Source: Isoperla grammatica (Eukaryota; Arthropoda; Insecta; Plecoptera; Perlodidae). Taken from it: a stretch of 64,000 bases of DNA. The stretch lies in NCBI GenBank assembly GCA_945910005.1, contig OX246749.1:17184136-17248135 (forward strand), read 5' to 3'. Each line of letters begins with the position of its first letter. The first letter of the stretch is position 1. A program made the position numbers and the translations under genes. Positions 1 through 12,099 of the stretch are shown here, one piece after another. The notes under the pieces are model-generated. The model was not told where the DNA came from. It saw nothing but the letters and a program-made list of their open reading frames with translations, and ran no database searches.

Positions 1-1020
1 TTCTGCATTCCACTACCATTTGGTTTGTGTGTGGGCATTTGATGTTTGTGAAATTTAAGGGGAGGAGGGTTTTAGTTTAGTTAGTTCGAGCCAATTGATG
101 TGACAGACAGCCTCTTAAAAGGGGTCCTATACAATGTTAAACAAAAATGAAAAGTATTTTGGACAAGGCAGTATCAATATTACATTTACATTGGCTCATC
201 ATCAGTAAGTAGGTACCAGTATGAAGAATTGGCAAAGGTTAATATGTTTTCAGTTATATTGCATGACACTGTTTATAAATACGTATGTTGATATTCACAA
301 CTCCCTAATGATGGGTCAACGTGACAGTATGCCTTGCCAAAACGTCAATTTTTTTAAATTGTTCTACTGTTTTCACAAGTGTATAACGTTTTAATTATGT
401 AGTGTCAAGTGTATGAAGTAAATATGTGATGAGAGCACGATGTATGAACCTTTCACAATGTAAATAATTAAGGTAAACTGGAAAGATCAAGATGCAAGAC
501 ATTGTACTATACAATGCACAATGTATGATGAAAAGTATGATGCCATATGTTGCCTACTATGTTTGACATTATGTATGATCTGCTAATCATACATCACACT
601 TAAAGGGTATATATTAGAAATTATGGATGATTTGTTATCTACACGTGATATTTTCAAAATTGTAAATAAGTATGATACGTGCATCTTACATCATGATGTA
701 AATTATTGAAGTACACGAAAAAGACAAGATGAAACACATTGTATTATACAATGCTTAGTATATGATAGTTGTGAAATGTATGAATAATATTTGAATGTAT
801 AAGGTCTCCTAACTACATATCATACATAAACAGTAATGCAAATTAAGGATTATTTTCATATAAAAGTGAAATTTTTAAATTTGTAATGTGATCTCACTTT
901 TGCAGTGTAAGTATGAGTATGATGCAAGTATGAGTTATTGCTACATCACGGTTCGGTGTACACAATAACTTATAATGTGTAAATATGTATTAAAATATCA
1001 AGGCTTTCGTGGCCCGGGTT
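1..1020. other. AT-rich intergenic DNA with an imperfect ~245-bp duplication
   Basis: No gene is visible. The stretch around 475-600 (AAGATCAAGATGCAAGACAT, then TATACAATGC) recurs in diverged form around 718-800 (AAGACAAGATGAAACACAT, then TATACAATGC), which suggests an old tandem duplication. A third weak echo lies near 1785-1870. These may be flanks or decayed copies of the element that starts near 1025. Confidence 0.4.
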
Positions 1021-1024
1021 AATT

Positions 1025-1738
1025 TTAATGAAATTAAAAATACAGTACAAGCGTTGTTCTACCACCACGTCGGTAACACACCAAAATTCACCGCTCTGGG
1101 TCCCTTTGTCAGAACGACTGTCCTTCTACAATGCACAACGACTGCACAGCGACTGTATAGTTTAATGACTGTCATTCTACAATGCACAACGACTGTGTAG
1201 TTGAACGACTGTTGTTCTGTAATGCACAACGACTGTGTAGTAGAACGACTGTCGTTCTACAATGCACAGCGACTGTGTAGTAGAACCACTGTCATTCTAC
1301 AATGCACAACGAATGCAGCGACTGTGTAGTTGAACCACTGTCGTTCTACAATGCACAACGAATGCAGCGACTGTGTAGTTGAACCACTGTCATTCTACAA
1401 TGCACAACGAATGCAGCGACTGTGTAGTTGAACCACTGTCATTCTACAATGCACAACGAATGCACAGCAACTGTGTAGTTGAACCACTGTCATTCTACAA
1501 TGCACAACGAATGCAGCGACTGTGTAGTTGAACCACTGTCATTCTACAATGCACAACGAATGCAGCGACTGTGTAGTTGAACCACTGTCATTCTACAATG
1601 CACAACGAATGCACAGCAACTGTGTAGTTGAATGACTGTAAATCTAACGAAGGGACCCAGAGCGGTACTGAAACTCGAACACATGAATTTTGCGAGTGTT
1701 ACCGACTTGGCAGAAAAACCCTGTTTTTAATTTGATTA
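1025..1738. mobile_element. Foldback-type element with terminal inverted repeats and a tandem-repeat interior
   Basis: Both ends carry the perfect 17-bp inverted repeat ACCGCTCTGGGTCCCTT (1090-1106, and reverse complement at 1650-1666). Outside it, the similarity continues imperfectly: GTCGGTAACAC and CAAAATTCA occur in both arms, as does a GAAATTAAAAA-like end near 1030 and 1725. Between the arms lie about ten imperfect copies of a 41-52 bp repeat built on TTCTACAATGCACAACGA and GCGACTGTGTAGTTGAAC. There is no transposase frame, so this would be a non-autonomous DNA element. The exact outer ends and target duplication could not be fixed. Confidence 0.6.
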
Positions 1739-2329
1739 ATATATAAACACATAAATATATATTGTTACTAAAACTAAATAAGAAAGGTAAAGATGTAACA
1801 CAGTTATGTAACTTGCACTGTGATGTAGTTGTAGTGTATGATGTAAGATGCACGTTAAAAGTATGAATTACGTTTATGTGGAGTATGATGTAGTACCTAT
1901 TACCCATATATCAATAATAATATAAATTATAGATGGATTATGTCTAAAAGTAAATGGAAAGCTGTTATATGGCTTGTTCTTAGAAATTCCGAAATTAAAT
2001 GGACCTAGCAGACAACTCATAAAGATAGTTGGACCAAAAGGGTTGAGTTTCACTCCTCACAAAGTATGTTTTCATCGATATTAAAGAAAACGCAAGTTCG
2101 AACGGCATTGAAATATTTGCTTACCAAAAATCCCATTGTCCCCAATCCATTATTGAGCCCATACCATAATCAAAGTGTATGGCAATGTCAGTAAACTACA
2201 TTGTTGACTTTCACTTGCATTGTATATGTCGTACATGGTAGTTGAAAATAATGTTGGGTGCTTGGCAGTCATCATCAGGGCTGTGACTGTACTCAACATC
2301 AGAAAAGGTATTAGATCGCGATGTTTCTG

Positions 2330-2610
2330 CGTATTATTTCTGCTTCAAATGCAGAAGGTCTAGGGTTCGATTCCCGATTCTGACAGTTGGTCAACTATTT
2401 ATATGTACTGAAATCTATTGATACGACAGTAACCCATATTTTAACGGATGGCTTTATTCTATTTATAGCCTATCGAATAAAACTGGGCTATGAGAACAAT
2501 AATAGGCCCTCCTACTTTTGTGCCCTCATAGCAGGAACATAATTATTGGTATAATATCTGCTACTGAAAATCAGTTCTAGTAACTGAGGGCGTATCTCAC
2601 CATTCTATTT
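2330..2610 (+). mobile_element. Old, diverged tRNA-derived SINE copy
   Basis: The stretch TGCAGAAGGTCTAGGGTTCG near 2350-2370 matches the tRNA-like head of the SINE copies at 45860 and 58701, including the B-box GGTTCGATTCC. Downstream, TACTGAAAATCAGTT and AGTAACTGAG near 2564-2590 match the tail module of the same SINEs. The A-box side is badly eroded. It is called a fragment because only these two blocks align by eye. Confidence 0.45.
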
Positions 2611-3684
2611 TAACGCTAGTTGACTAGCCTAATGCACTAATACAACAATTAATGACTGTTATAATTAATTTTCATTAATTGTTGCATTAGTTTACCAACA
2701 TTTCAAATAAACAGTGTATTCTATTATTTAAATTTGCAACATTTGGTGTCTAATTAACAGGATGGTCAACAAATAAAAACCGAATAGGTACTGATTTTGT
2801 CCAATATTAGCCAAATCAATATTTTTCTACCAATTGTAGCAAAAATATAGTTTCTGTACTATTTCCCCCCAAAACGTTGATCTTCACTCCCTTCCCTCCA
2901 ATAGGAAACGTAAGTAGGTAGCAAAGGCACAAACTATTTTGGATCACAATTAATGATCCCACTCCCATAAGAAACAAACAGAACGACAGTCAACTTTCCA
3001 CCGTGATATCTCAGAAGGTGGCAACTAGAACGTATAAAAAAAATAACAAAAAATTAATGTGGATTTATTTAAAAGGGCAATCACAACTTGGATTACAGAT
3101 TTTGGAAGAAACTTCTACTATGATGGTATAACATGAGAGATTTGTGTTTTATTTATTATTTTGTATGTTTGTATTATCCATATGAATTTGATTGTGTTTA
3201 TTTGTTTGGTATTTCTTATTTTGTTTGTCAGAGCACAGACTGCACTCTAACTAAAATTATTATTTTCCTTGTACAATGCCCGCGCACGATGATCGTGTTC
3301 ATTATGCGGGCTTCTCACTAGATTATATATATATACAATTTTTAATATTAGTTTAAAATAGAATATGTTTATTTTTTATACATGGTTTGTGCGTGACAGA
3401 TACCCGTGTCTGTGAGAATAAAAATACATTGATTATTCTTATTATTATTATTCGCAACAAGAAAGCCTGTTCTTTACTTCATTGGTTACAATTTAATTCT
3501 TGTTGATAGCATTCATGCAATTTCAATGAGAGCGAGTTATACAAATCTGTGTTAGCCGCCGTGTTTGCGCAGATAAATCACTTGCAGCTGACGTACGCTC
3601 CCGTCTTCTAAATAACGCTTATAGACGTGTAAAATATGGCTCTCTGTCCTACAGTAACAAGTTACTTTACACAAGTACCAATAT
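2611..3684. other. AT-rich intergenic stretch, no gene seen
   Basis: About 1 kb of AT-rich sequence with short homopolymers. The short open frames here have no recognisable motif, no splice context and no coding-like composition. Confidence 0.5.
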
Positions 3685-6600
3685 TTCCTACTCAGGTTAT
3701 AATTCTTGCCTAGGTCATTAGATTCACACTCGATTCAAGGATTTACTTCCAAGGTCATTGATTTCCTACTCAGGTTGTCGTTTTCTTACCTAGGTCATTA
3801 AATACACACTCGAATCAAGGATTTACTACCTAGGTCATAGATTTCCTACTCAGGTTATCGTTTTCTTACCTAGGTTATAAAATACACACTCGAATCAAGG
3901 ATTTACCAGCTAGGTCATAGATTTCCTACTCAAGTAAACGTTTTCTTACCAAGGTCATTAAATACACACTCGAATCAAGGATTTACAACCTAGGTCATAC
4001 ATTTCTTACTCAGGTTAACGTTTTCTCACCAAGGTCATTAAATTCACACCCGAATCAAGGATTTACTACCTAGGTCATTGATTTCCTACTCAGGTTAATG
4101 TTTTTTTACCTAGGTCATTAAATTCACACTAGAATCAAGAATTTACTACCTAGGTCATACATTTCTTACTCAGGTTAACGTTTTCTCACCAAGGTCATTA
4201 AATTCACACTTGAATCAAGGATTTACTACCTAGGTCATTGATTTCCTACTCAGGTTAACGTTTTCTCACCAAGGTCATTAAATTCACACTTGAATCAAGG
4301 ATTTACTACCTAGGTCATACATTTCTTACTCAGGTTAACGTTTTCTCACCAAGGTCATTAAATTCACACTTGAATCAAGGATTTACTACCTAGGTCATTG
4401 ATTTCCTACTTAGGTTAATGTTTTCTCACCAAGGTCATTAAATTCACACTTGAATCAAGGATTTACTACCTAGGTCATTGATTTCCTACTCAGGTTAATG
4501 TTTTCTCACCAAGGTCATTAAATTCACACTTGAATCAAGGATTTACTACCTAGGTCATACATTTCTTACTCAGGTTAACGTTTTCTCACCAAGGTCATTA
4601 AATTCACACTTGAATCAAGGATTTACTACCTAGGTCATTGATTTCCCACTTAGGTTAATGTTTTCTCACCAAGGTCATTAAATTCACACTTGAATCAAGG
4701 ATTTACTACCTAGGTCATTGATTTCCTACTCAGGTTAATGTTTTCTCACCAAGGTCATTAAATTCACACTTGAATCAAGGATTTACTACCTAGGTCATAC
4801 ATTTCTTACTCAGGTTAACGTTCACTCACCAAGGTCATTAAATTCACACTTGAATCAAGGATTAACTACCTAGGTCATTGATTTCCTACTTAGGTTAATG
4901 TTTACTCACCAAGGTCATTAAATACACACTTGAATCAAGGATTTACTACCTAGGTCATTGATTTCCTACTCAGGTTAATGTTTTCTCACCAAGGTCATTA
5001 AATTCACACTTGAATCAAGGATTTACTACCTAGGTCATTGATTTCCTACTCAGGTTAATGTTTTCTTACCTAGGTCATCAAATTCACACTCGAATCAAGG
5101 ATTTACTTCCTAGGTCATAGACTTCCTACTCAGGTTAACGTTTTCTTACCTAGGTCATTAGATACACACTCGAATCAAGGATTTACTTCCTAGGTCATAG
5201 ATTTCCTACTCAGGTTAACGTTTTCTTACCTAGGTCATTAAATTCACAATCGAATCAAGGATTTACTTCCTAGGTCATAGATTTCCTACTCAGGTTAACG
5301 TTTTCTTACCTAGGTCATTAAATTCACACTTGAATCAAGGATTTACTACCTAGGTCATAGATTTCCTACTCAGGTTAACGTTTTCTTACCTAGGTCATTA
5401 AATTCACACTCGAATCAAGGATTTACTTCCTAGGTCATAGATTTCCTACTCAGGTTAACGTTTTCTTACCTAGGTCATTAAATTCACACTCGAATCAAGG
5501 ATTTACTTCCTAGGTCATAGATTTCCTACTCAGGTTAACGTTTTCTTACCTAGGTCATTAAATTCACACTTGAATCAAGGATTTACTACCAAGGTCATAG
5601 ATTTCCTACTCAGGTTAACGTTTTCTTACCTAGGTCATTAAATACACACTCGAATCAAGGATTTACGTCCTAGGTAATTGATTTCCCTATCAGGTTAACG
5701 TTTTCTTACCTAGGTCATTAAATACACACTCGAATCAAGGATTTACTTCCTAGGTCATTGATTTCCTACTCAGGTTAACGTTTTCTTACCTAGGTCATTA
5801 AATTCACACTTGAATCAAGGATTTACTACCTAGGTCATAGATTTCCTACTCAGGTTAACGTTTTCTTACCTTGGTCATTAAATACACACTCGAATCAAGG
5901 ATTTACTACCTAGGTCATAGATTTCTTACTCAGGCTAACGTTTTCCTACCTAGGTCATAGATTTCTTACTCAGGTTATCATCTTCTTACCTAGGTCATTG
6001 GATTCACACTCGAATCAAGGGTTTTCTACCTAGGTCATAGATTTCCTACTCAGGTTATCGTTTTCTTACCTAGGTCATAGATTTCTTACTCAGGTTATCG
6101 TTTTCCTACCTAGGTCATTAGATTCACACTCGAATCAAGGGTTTTCTACCTAGGTCATAGATTTCCTACTCAGGTTATCGTTTTCTTACCTAGGTCATTA
6201 AATTCACACTCGAATCAAGGGTTTTCTACCTAGGTCATAGATTTCCTACTCAGGTTATCGTTTTCTTACCTAGGTCATTGATTTCTTACTCAGGTTATCG
6301 TTTTCTTACCTAGGTCATTAGATTCACACTCGAATCAAGGGTTTTCTACCTAGGTCATAGATTTCCTACTCAGGTTATCGTTTTCTTACCTAGGTCATTA
6401 GATTCACACTCGAATCAAGGGTTTTCTACCTAGGTCATAGATTTCCTACTCAGGTTATCGTTTTCTTACCTAGGTCATAGATTTCTTACTCAGGTTATCG
6501 TTTTCTTACCTAGGTCATTAGATTCACACTCGAATCAAGGGTTTTCTACCTAGGTCATAGATTTCCTACTCAGGTTATCGTTTTCTTACCTAGGTCATTA

Positions 6601-9600
6601 GATTCACACTTGAATCAAGGGTTTTCTACCTAGGTCATAGATTTCCTACTCAGGTTATCGTTTTCTAACCTAGGTCATAGATTTCTTACTCAGGTTATCG
6701 TTTTCTTACCTAGGTCATTGGATTCACACTCGAATCAAGGGTTTTCTACCTAGGTCATAGATTTCCTACTCAGGTTATCGTTTTCTTACCTAGGTCATAG
6801 ATTTCTTACTCAGGTTATCGTTTTCTTACCTAGGTCATTAGATTCACACTCGAATCAAGGGTTTTCTACCTAGGTCATAGATTTCCTACTCAGGTTATCG
6901 TTTTCTTACCTAGGTCATTAGATTCACACTCGAATCAAGGATTTACTACCTAGGTCATAGATTTCCTACTTTGGTTATCGTTTTCTTACCTAGGTCATTA
7001 GATTCACACTCGAATCAAGGATTTACTACCTAGGTCATAGATTTCTTATTTAGGTTATCGTTTTTTTACCTAGGTCATTAGATTCACACTCGAATCAAGG
7101 ATTAACTACCTAGGTCATAGATTTCTTACTCAGGTTATCGTTTTCTTACCTAGGTCATTAGATTCACACTCGAATCAAGGATTTACTACCTAGGTCATAG
7201 ATTTCTTACTCAGGTTATCGTTTTCTTACCTAGGTCATTAGATTCACACTCGAATCAAGGATTTACTACCTAGGTCATAGATTTCCAACTCAGGTTATCG
7301 TTTTCTTACCTAGGTCATTAGATTCCCACTCGAATCAAGGATTTACTACCTAGGTCATAGATTTCTTACTCAGGTTATCGTTTTCTTACCTAGGTCATAA
7401 GATTCACACTCGAATCAAGGATTTACTACCTAGGTCATAGATTTCTTTTTAGGTTATTGTTTTCTTACCTAGGTCATTAGATTCACACTCGAATCAAGGA
7501 TTTACTACCTAGGTCATAGATTTCCTACTCAGGTTTACGTTTTCTTACCTACGTCATTAGATTCACACTCGAATCAAGGATTTACTACCTAGGTCATAGA
7601 TTTCCTACTCAGGTTATCGTTTTCTTACCTACGTCATTAGATTCACACTCGAATCAAGGATTTACTTCCTAGGTCATAGATTTCCTACTCAGGTTTACGT
7701 TTTCTTACCTACGTCATTAGATTCACACTCGAATCAAGGATTTACTACCTAGGTCATAGATTTCCTACTCAGGTTTACGTTTTCTTACCTACGTCATTAG
7801 ATTCACACTCGAATCAAGAATTTACTACCTAGGTCATAGATTTCCTACTCAGGTTTACGTTTTCTTACCTACGTCATTAGATTCACACTCGAATCAAGGA
7901 TTTACTACCTAGGTCATAGATTTCCTACTCAGGTTATCGTTTTCTTACCTACGTCATTAGATTCACACTCGAATCAAGGATTTACTACCTAGGTCATAGA
8001 TTTCCTACTCAGGTTTACGTTTTCTTACCTACGTCATTAGATTCACACTCGAATCAAGGATTTACTACCTAGGTCATAGATTTCCTACTCAGGTTATCGT
8101 TTTCTTACCTACGTCATTAGATTCACACTCGAATCAAGGATTTACTACCTAGGTCATAGATTTCTTACTCAGGTTAACGTTTTCTTACCTAGGTCATAGA
8201 TTTCTTACTCAGGTTATCGTTTTCTTACCTAGGTCATAAGATTCACACTCGAATCAAGGATTTACTACCTAGGTCATAGATTTCTTACTCAGGTTATCGT
8301 TTTCTTACCTTGGTCATAGATTTCTTACTCAGGTTATCGTTTTCTTACCTAGGTCATTAGATTCACACTCGAATCAAGGATGTACTACCTAGGTCATAGA
8401 TTTCTTATTCAGGTTATCGTTTTCTTACCTAGGTCATTAGATTCACACTCGAATCAAGGGTTTTCTACCTAGGTCATAGATTTCTTACTCAGGTTATCGT
8501 TTTCTTACCTAGGTCATTAGATTCACACTCGAATCAAGGGTTTTCTACCTAGGTCATAGATTTCTTACTCAGGTTATCGTTTTCTTACCTAGGTCATTAG
8601 ATTCACACTCGAATCAAGGGTTTTCTACCTAGGTCATAGATTTCCTACTCAGGTTATCGTTTTCTTACCTAGGTCATTAGATTCACACTCGAATCAAGGA
8701 TTTACTACCTAGGTCATAGATTTCTTACTCAGGTTATCGTTTTCTTACCTAGGTCATTAGATTCACACTCGAATCAAGGATTTACTACCTAGGTCATAGA
8801 TTTCTTACTCAGGTTATCGTTTTCTTACCTACGTCATTAGATTCACACTCGAATCAAGGATTTACTACCTAGGTCATAGATTTCCTACTCAGGTTATTGT
8901 TTTCTTACCTACGTCATTAGATTCACACTCGAATCAAGGATTTACTACCAAGGTCATAGATTTCTTACTCAGGTTATCGTTTTCTTACCTAGGTCATTAG
9001 ATTCACACTCGAATCAAGGATTTACTACCTAGGTCATAGATTTCTTACTCAGGTTATCGTTTTCTTACCTAGGTCATTAGATTCACACTCGAATCAAGGA
9101 TTTACTACCTAGGTCATAGATTTCTTACTCAGGTTATCGTTTTCTTACCTAGGTCATTAGTTTCACACTCGAATCAAGAATTTACTACCTAGGTCATAGA
9201 TTTCTTACTCAGGTTATCGTTTTCTTACCTAGGTCATTAAATTCACACTCGAATCAAGGATTTACTACCTAGGTCATAGATTTCTTACTCAGGTTATCGT
9301 TTTCTTACCTAGGTCATTAAATTCACACTCGAATCAAGGATTTACTACCTAGGTCATAGATTTCTTACTCAGGTTATCGTTTTCTTACCTAGGTCATTAG
9401 ATTCACACTCGAATTAAGGGTTTTCTACCTAGGTCATAGATTTCCTACTCAGGTTATCGTTTTCTTACCTAGGTCATTAAATTCACACTCGAATCAAGGA
9501 TTTACTACTTAGGTCATAGATTTCTTACTCAGGTTATCGTTTTCTTACCTAGGTCATTAGATTCACACTCGAATCAAGGATTTACTACTTAGGTCATAGA

Positions 9601-9822
9601 TTTCTTACTCAGGTTATCGTTTTCTTACCTAGGTCATTAGATTCACACTCGAATCAAGGATGTACTACCTAGGTCATAGATTTCTTATTCAGGTTATCGT
9701 TTTCTTACCTAGGTCATTAGATTCACACTCGAATCAAGGATTTACTACCTAGGTCATAGATTTCTTACTCAGGTTATCGTTTTCTTACCTAGGTCATTAA
9801 ATACACACTCGAATCAAGGATT
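3685..9822. repeat. 80-bp satellite (two 40-bp half-units), about 75 copies
   Basis: The unit is an 80-bp dimer. Half A reads approximately ATTCACACTCGAATCAAGG + ATTTACTACCTAGGTCATAG. Half B reads approximately ATTTCCTACTCAGGTTATCG + TTTTCTTACCTAGGTCATTA. Each half contains the 8-bp palindrome ACCTAGGT. The array shows regional variants: CTCACCAAGG forms at 4.0-5.0 kb, GGGTTTTCTACC forms at 6.0-6.9 and 8.4-8.7 kb, and CTACGTCATT forms at 7.5-8.2 kb. Occasional extra 40-bp half-units occur, for example near 5.94, 6.06 and 8.17 kb. Phase slips by one base at about 7447. No coding potential is seen. Confidence 0.95.
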
Positions 9823-10222
9823 TCGTAACCCTTTAGCTGACTTTGAGAACAATTCGAGAAATCGTAATGAGGTTAAGCTTTTTCTTCTATTGACCAACCT
9901 GTCTCGAAGTCCCTACCTGTATAGCACGGCCGTCTTGTGTCCAGTGTATCAGTGTTGTTGGCCGGTTGCAACAAGGTTAGCACTGTATATCAGTTGTATT
10001 ATGTATATTTTCTACAGTGTCGTGTTTTGTTGGGTGATTTCGTAAAGCGAAAGTGTGAACAAGTGATTATTTAAAAAATTAGCCTATGGTTATCGATTTG
10101 CACCATCGTGTTCGACGTGATTAATTTCGAGTGTGCTCAAGTCAAGGTATTCCTACTCTGATCAGTGAATTCCAACTAACAACAGGTAACTTTTTTGTCT
10201 TGCTTGCCTAGCTGTGCCTCCC

Positions 10223-10256
10223 TATTTAAGGTGGGTTCCCTGCGACGAGTGCATCG
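10223..10256 (+). promoter_or_regulatory. Promoter-like TATA/initiator pair in module 2
   Basis: TATTTAAG begins at 10223 and a degenerate initiator (ATCGGTG) lies 33 bp downstream. Sister modules have TATAGC at 9920 with TCAGT 31 bp on, TATGTGAG at 10569 with TCAGT 33 bp on, and TATTTAAG at 11231 with TTAGT 33 bp on. The conserved spacing fits an arthropod core promoter. Activity is inferred from motif and spacing only. Confidence 0.4.
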
Positions 10257-10789
10257 GTGTTGTCTTGACTGTGGACGGAGCATCATCAGGCTTGCATCCT
10301 TAGCCAGTCTTGTTGGATACATTTACGGTTGTGTCGTGTTTAGTGGTTTCATTTCGTCCAGTGAAAGTGTGAACGAGTGATTATTTAAAAAATTAATTAA
10401 TTTTTTTTCGATTTGCAAAACATCGTGTTCGACGTGAATAATTTCGTGTGTACTCAAGTCAAGGTATTCCTTCTTAGGTCAGTGATTTCCAACTAACAAC
10501 AGGTCATTGTTTTTGTACCTAGGTTAGAGCTTTGTACATATTGTCGTGTTGGCCAAGCTGTCCCTCCCTATGTGAGGTGGGTTTCTTGCGGCGAGTGAAT
10601 CAGTGTTGTCTTCACATACTCTGGGTAACCAGTAGCTGACTTCGAGAATATATAGGGGATTTCTTGTGTTGGTTACTGTTTTTGCATCCACGAGGACATA
10701 TTCCTGTTCACGGTTATCTTTTCGAAACTAGATAACAGCTAGAAAATAGTTTAGTGCCTGTCATTCAATTAGCTTTTGACCTGTCACAT

Positions 10790-11053
10790 ATGGATTCTGG
10801 ATACTTCGTGGGAAGAACTGGCTCCACAAATTGCAATCACCGCTTTCGCATTTTAGCATGCTTTCCAAGAATAATTAATGGGAGAAGGAAATCGTTTTCA
10901 ATACATCATCCTTTGCCACCATCTGTTGAGCAAACTGGAGCTAAAACGTACCTTCGTTTTGTGAGTGATGAGGAAATGTTTGAACTCGTACGAGATAATC
11001 AACCAGAGATGGTTCGTTTAGAAAACTTCATACGGGACGGAACACTGTTTTAG
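10790..11053 (+). CDS. Small unknown protein, copy 1 (87 aa)
   Basis: An open frame runs from the ATG at 10790 to the TAG at 11051-11053. The protein starts MDSGYFVGRTG, then has NHRFRILACFPRIING, a basic stretch GRRKSFSIHH, a proline-rich turn, and an acidic/helical end containing VSDEEMFELV and LENFIRDGTLF. No signal peptide, membrane segment or known domain was recognised. A second frame at 12100 encodes a related protein, which is the main reason to treat this as real. The frame is also open for 12 codons upstream of this ATG but without another ATG. It sits about 190 bp downstream of a promoter-like module (10569-10602). It could be a host orphan gene or a transposon-borne frame. Function unknown. 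Confidence 0.55.
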   Translation: MDSGYFVGRTGSTNCNHRFRILACFPRIINGRRKSFSIHHPLPPSVEQTGAKTYLRFVSDEEMFELVRDNQPEMVRLENFIRDGTLF

Positions 11054-12099
11054 ACAGTTATGGTTATTATGGTTATCGATGTGCATCATATGTGACTAAT
11101 GTAAACTGTGCTCAATTCAAGGTATGCGTACTCAGGTCAGTGATTTCCAACTAACAACAGCTAGGTCATTGTTTTCATACCTGGGCTAGAGCTTAGTATA
11201 TATTCTCGTGCTTGCCTAGGTGTCCCTCCCTATTTAAGGCGGGTTACTACTGGCGAGTGCATTAGTGTTGTCTCGACCGCGACGGAGCATCATCAGGCTT
11301 CTAGCCCAAGTCAGTCTTGTTGTGTATATTCAATGTTGTGTCGTGTTCTGTCATTTCATTTCGTGCAGTGAAAGTGTGAACGAGTGATTTAAAAAAAAAT
11401 TATTTAATGGTTATCGATTTGCAGCATCGTGTTCGGACGTGATTAACGTAGACTGTGCTCAAGTCAAGGTATTCTTACTCAGGTCAGTGATTTCAAGCTA
11501 ACAACAGGTCGTTGATTTCTTACCTAGTTAAGAGCTTGGTACCTTATCTACTCTTGCCTAGGAGTCTGTTCCTATATAAGACGTTTAATCTTGAATAGTC
11601 GCAACAAGTCATTGTTTTCCTAATTAGGTCAATATATTCTTACCTATAGTTCCATAATCACATACTCCGGTCAACGTTTTCGTACCCCAGTAGCTGATTT
11701 TGCGACCACGTAGAGGATTTCTTATACCTCTGTGACTGTTTACCCACCCAAGGGGACATATTCCTGCTCAGGTCATAGTTCTTGCACCTAGATTAGAGCT
11801 TGATAGATTGTTTAGTTTTAGTTATCCATTTGGATTTTCTTCATGGATCGTTGTTCATGTAACATTGTTTTAGCCAGTGATTGATTATAACTTCTAATCT
11901 ATTGTCTTGGTTGTCTAGGTGTCCCTCCATACATCACGTGGGCCTCTTGTTGCCAGTGTACCAGCGTAGTGTTCACATGGGACAGATCCGTTGGACTGTT
12001 CCATATTCTTAGCCTTGTTATTGTGGCGTGGCTTACAAGTGAAAGTGAAAGAAGAGTCGTATTTTTTAAGTGACACAATTTTGACGCGTTTATTGGAAG

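Larger units (their letters stand above)
9823..12099 (+). repeat. Imperfect tandem modules: promoter-like block, leader and satellite-like tail
   Basis: A module recurs about four to six times in decaying form. In order it has a pyrimidine-rich CCCTCCCTATTTAAGG block, a CAGTGTTGTC block, GGAGCATCATCAGGCTT, GTGTCGTGTT, GTGAAAGTGTGAACGAGTGA, ATGGTTATCGATTTGCA, CGTGTTCGACGTGA, and a tail of the form CTCAAGTCAAGGTATTC + TACTCAGGTCAGTGATTTCC + TTACCTAGGTTAGAGCTT. Starts are near 9910, 10210, 10555, 11220 and 11920. Two modules are followed by related short reading frames (10790 and 12100). The tail resembles half B of the adjacent satellite, so the satellite was probably amplified from this kind of module. 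Confidence 0.7.

Noticed and set aside
3685..9822. CRISPR-like array of regularly spaced palindromic units
   Set aside because: Units are contiguous near-identical repeats without unique spacers, and the window is eukaryotic.
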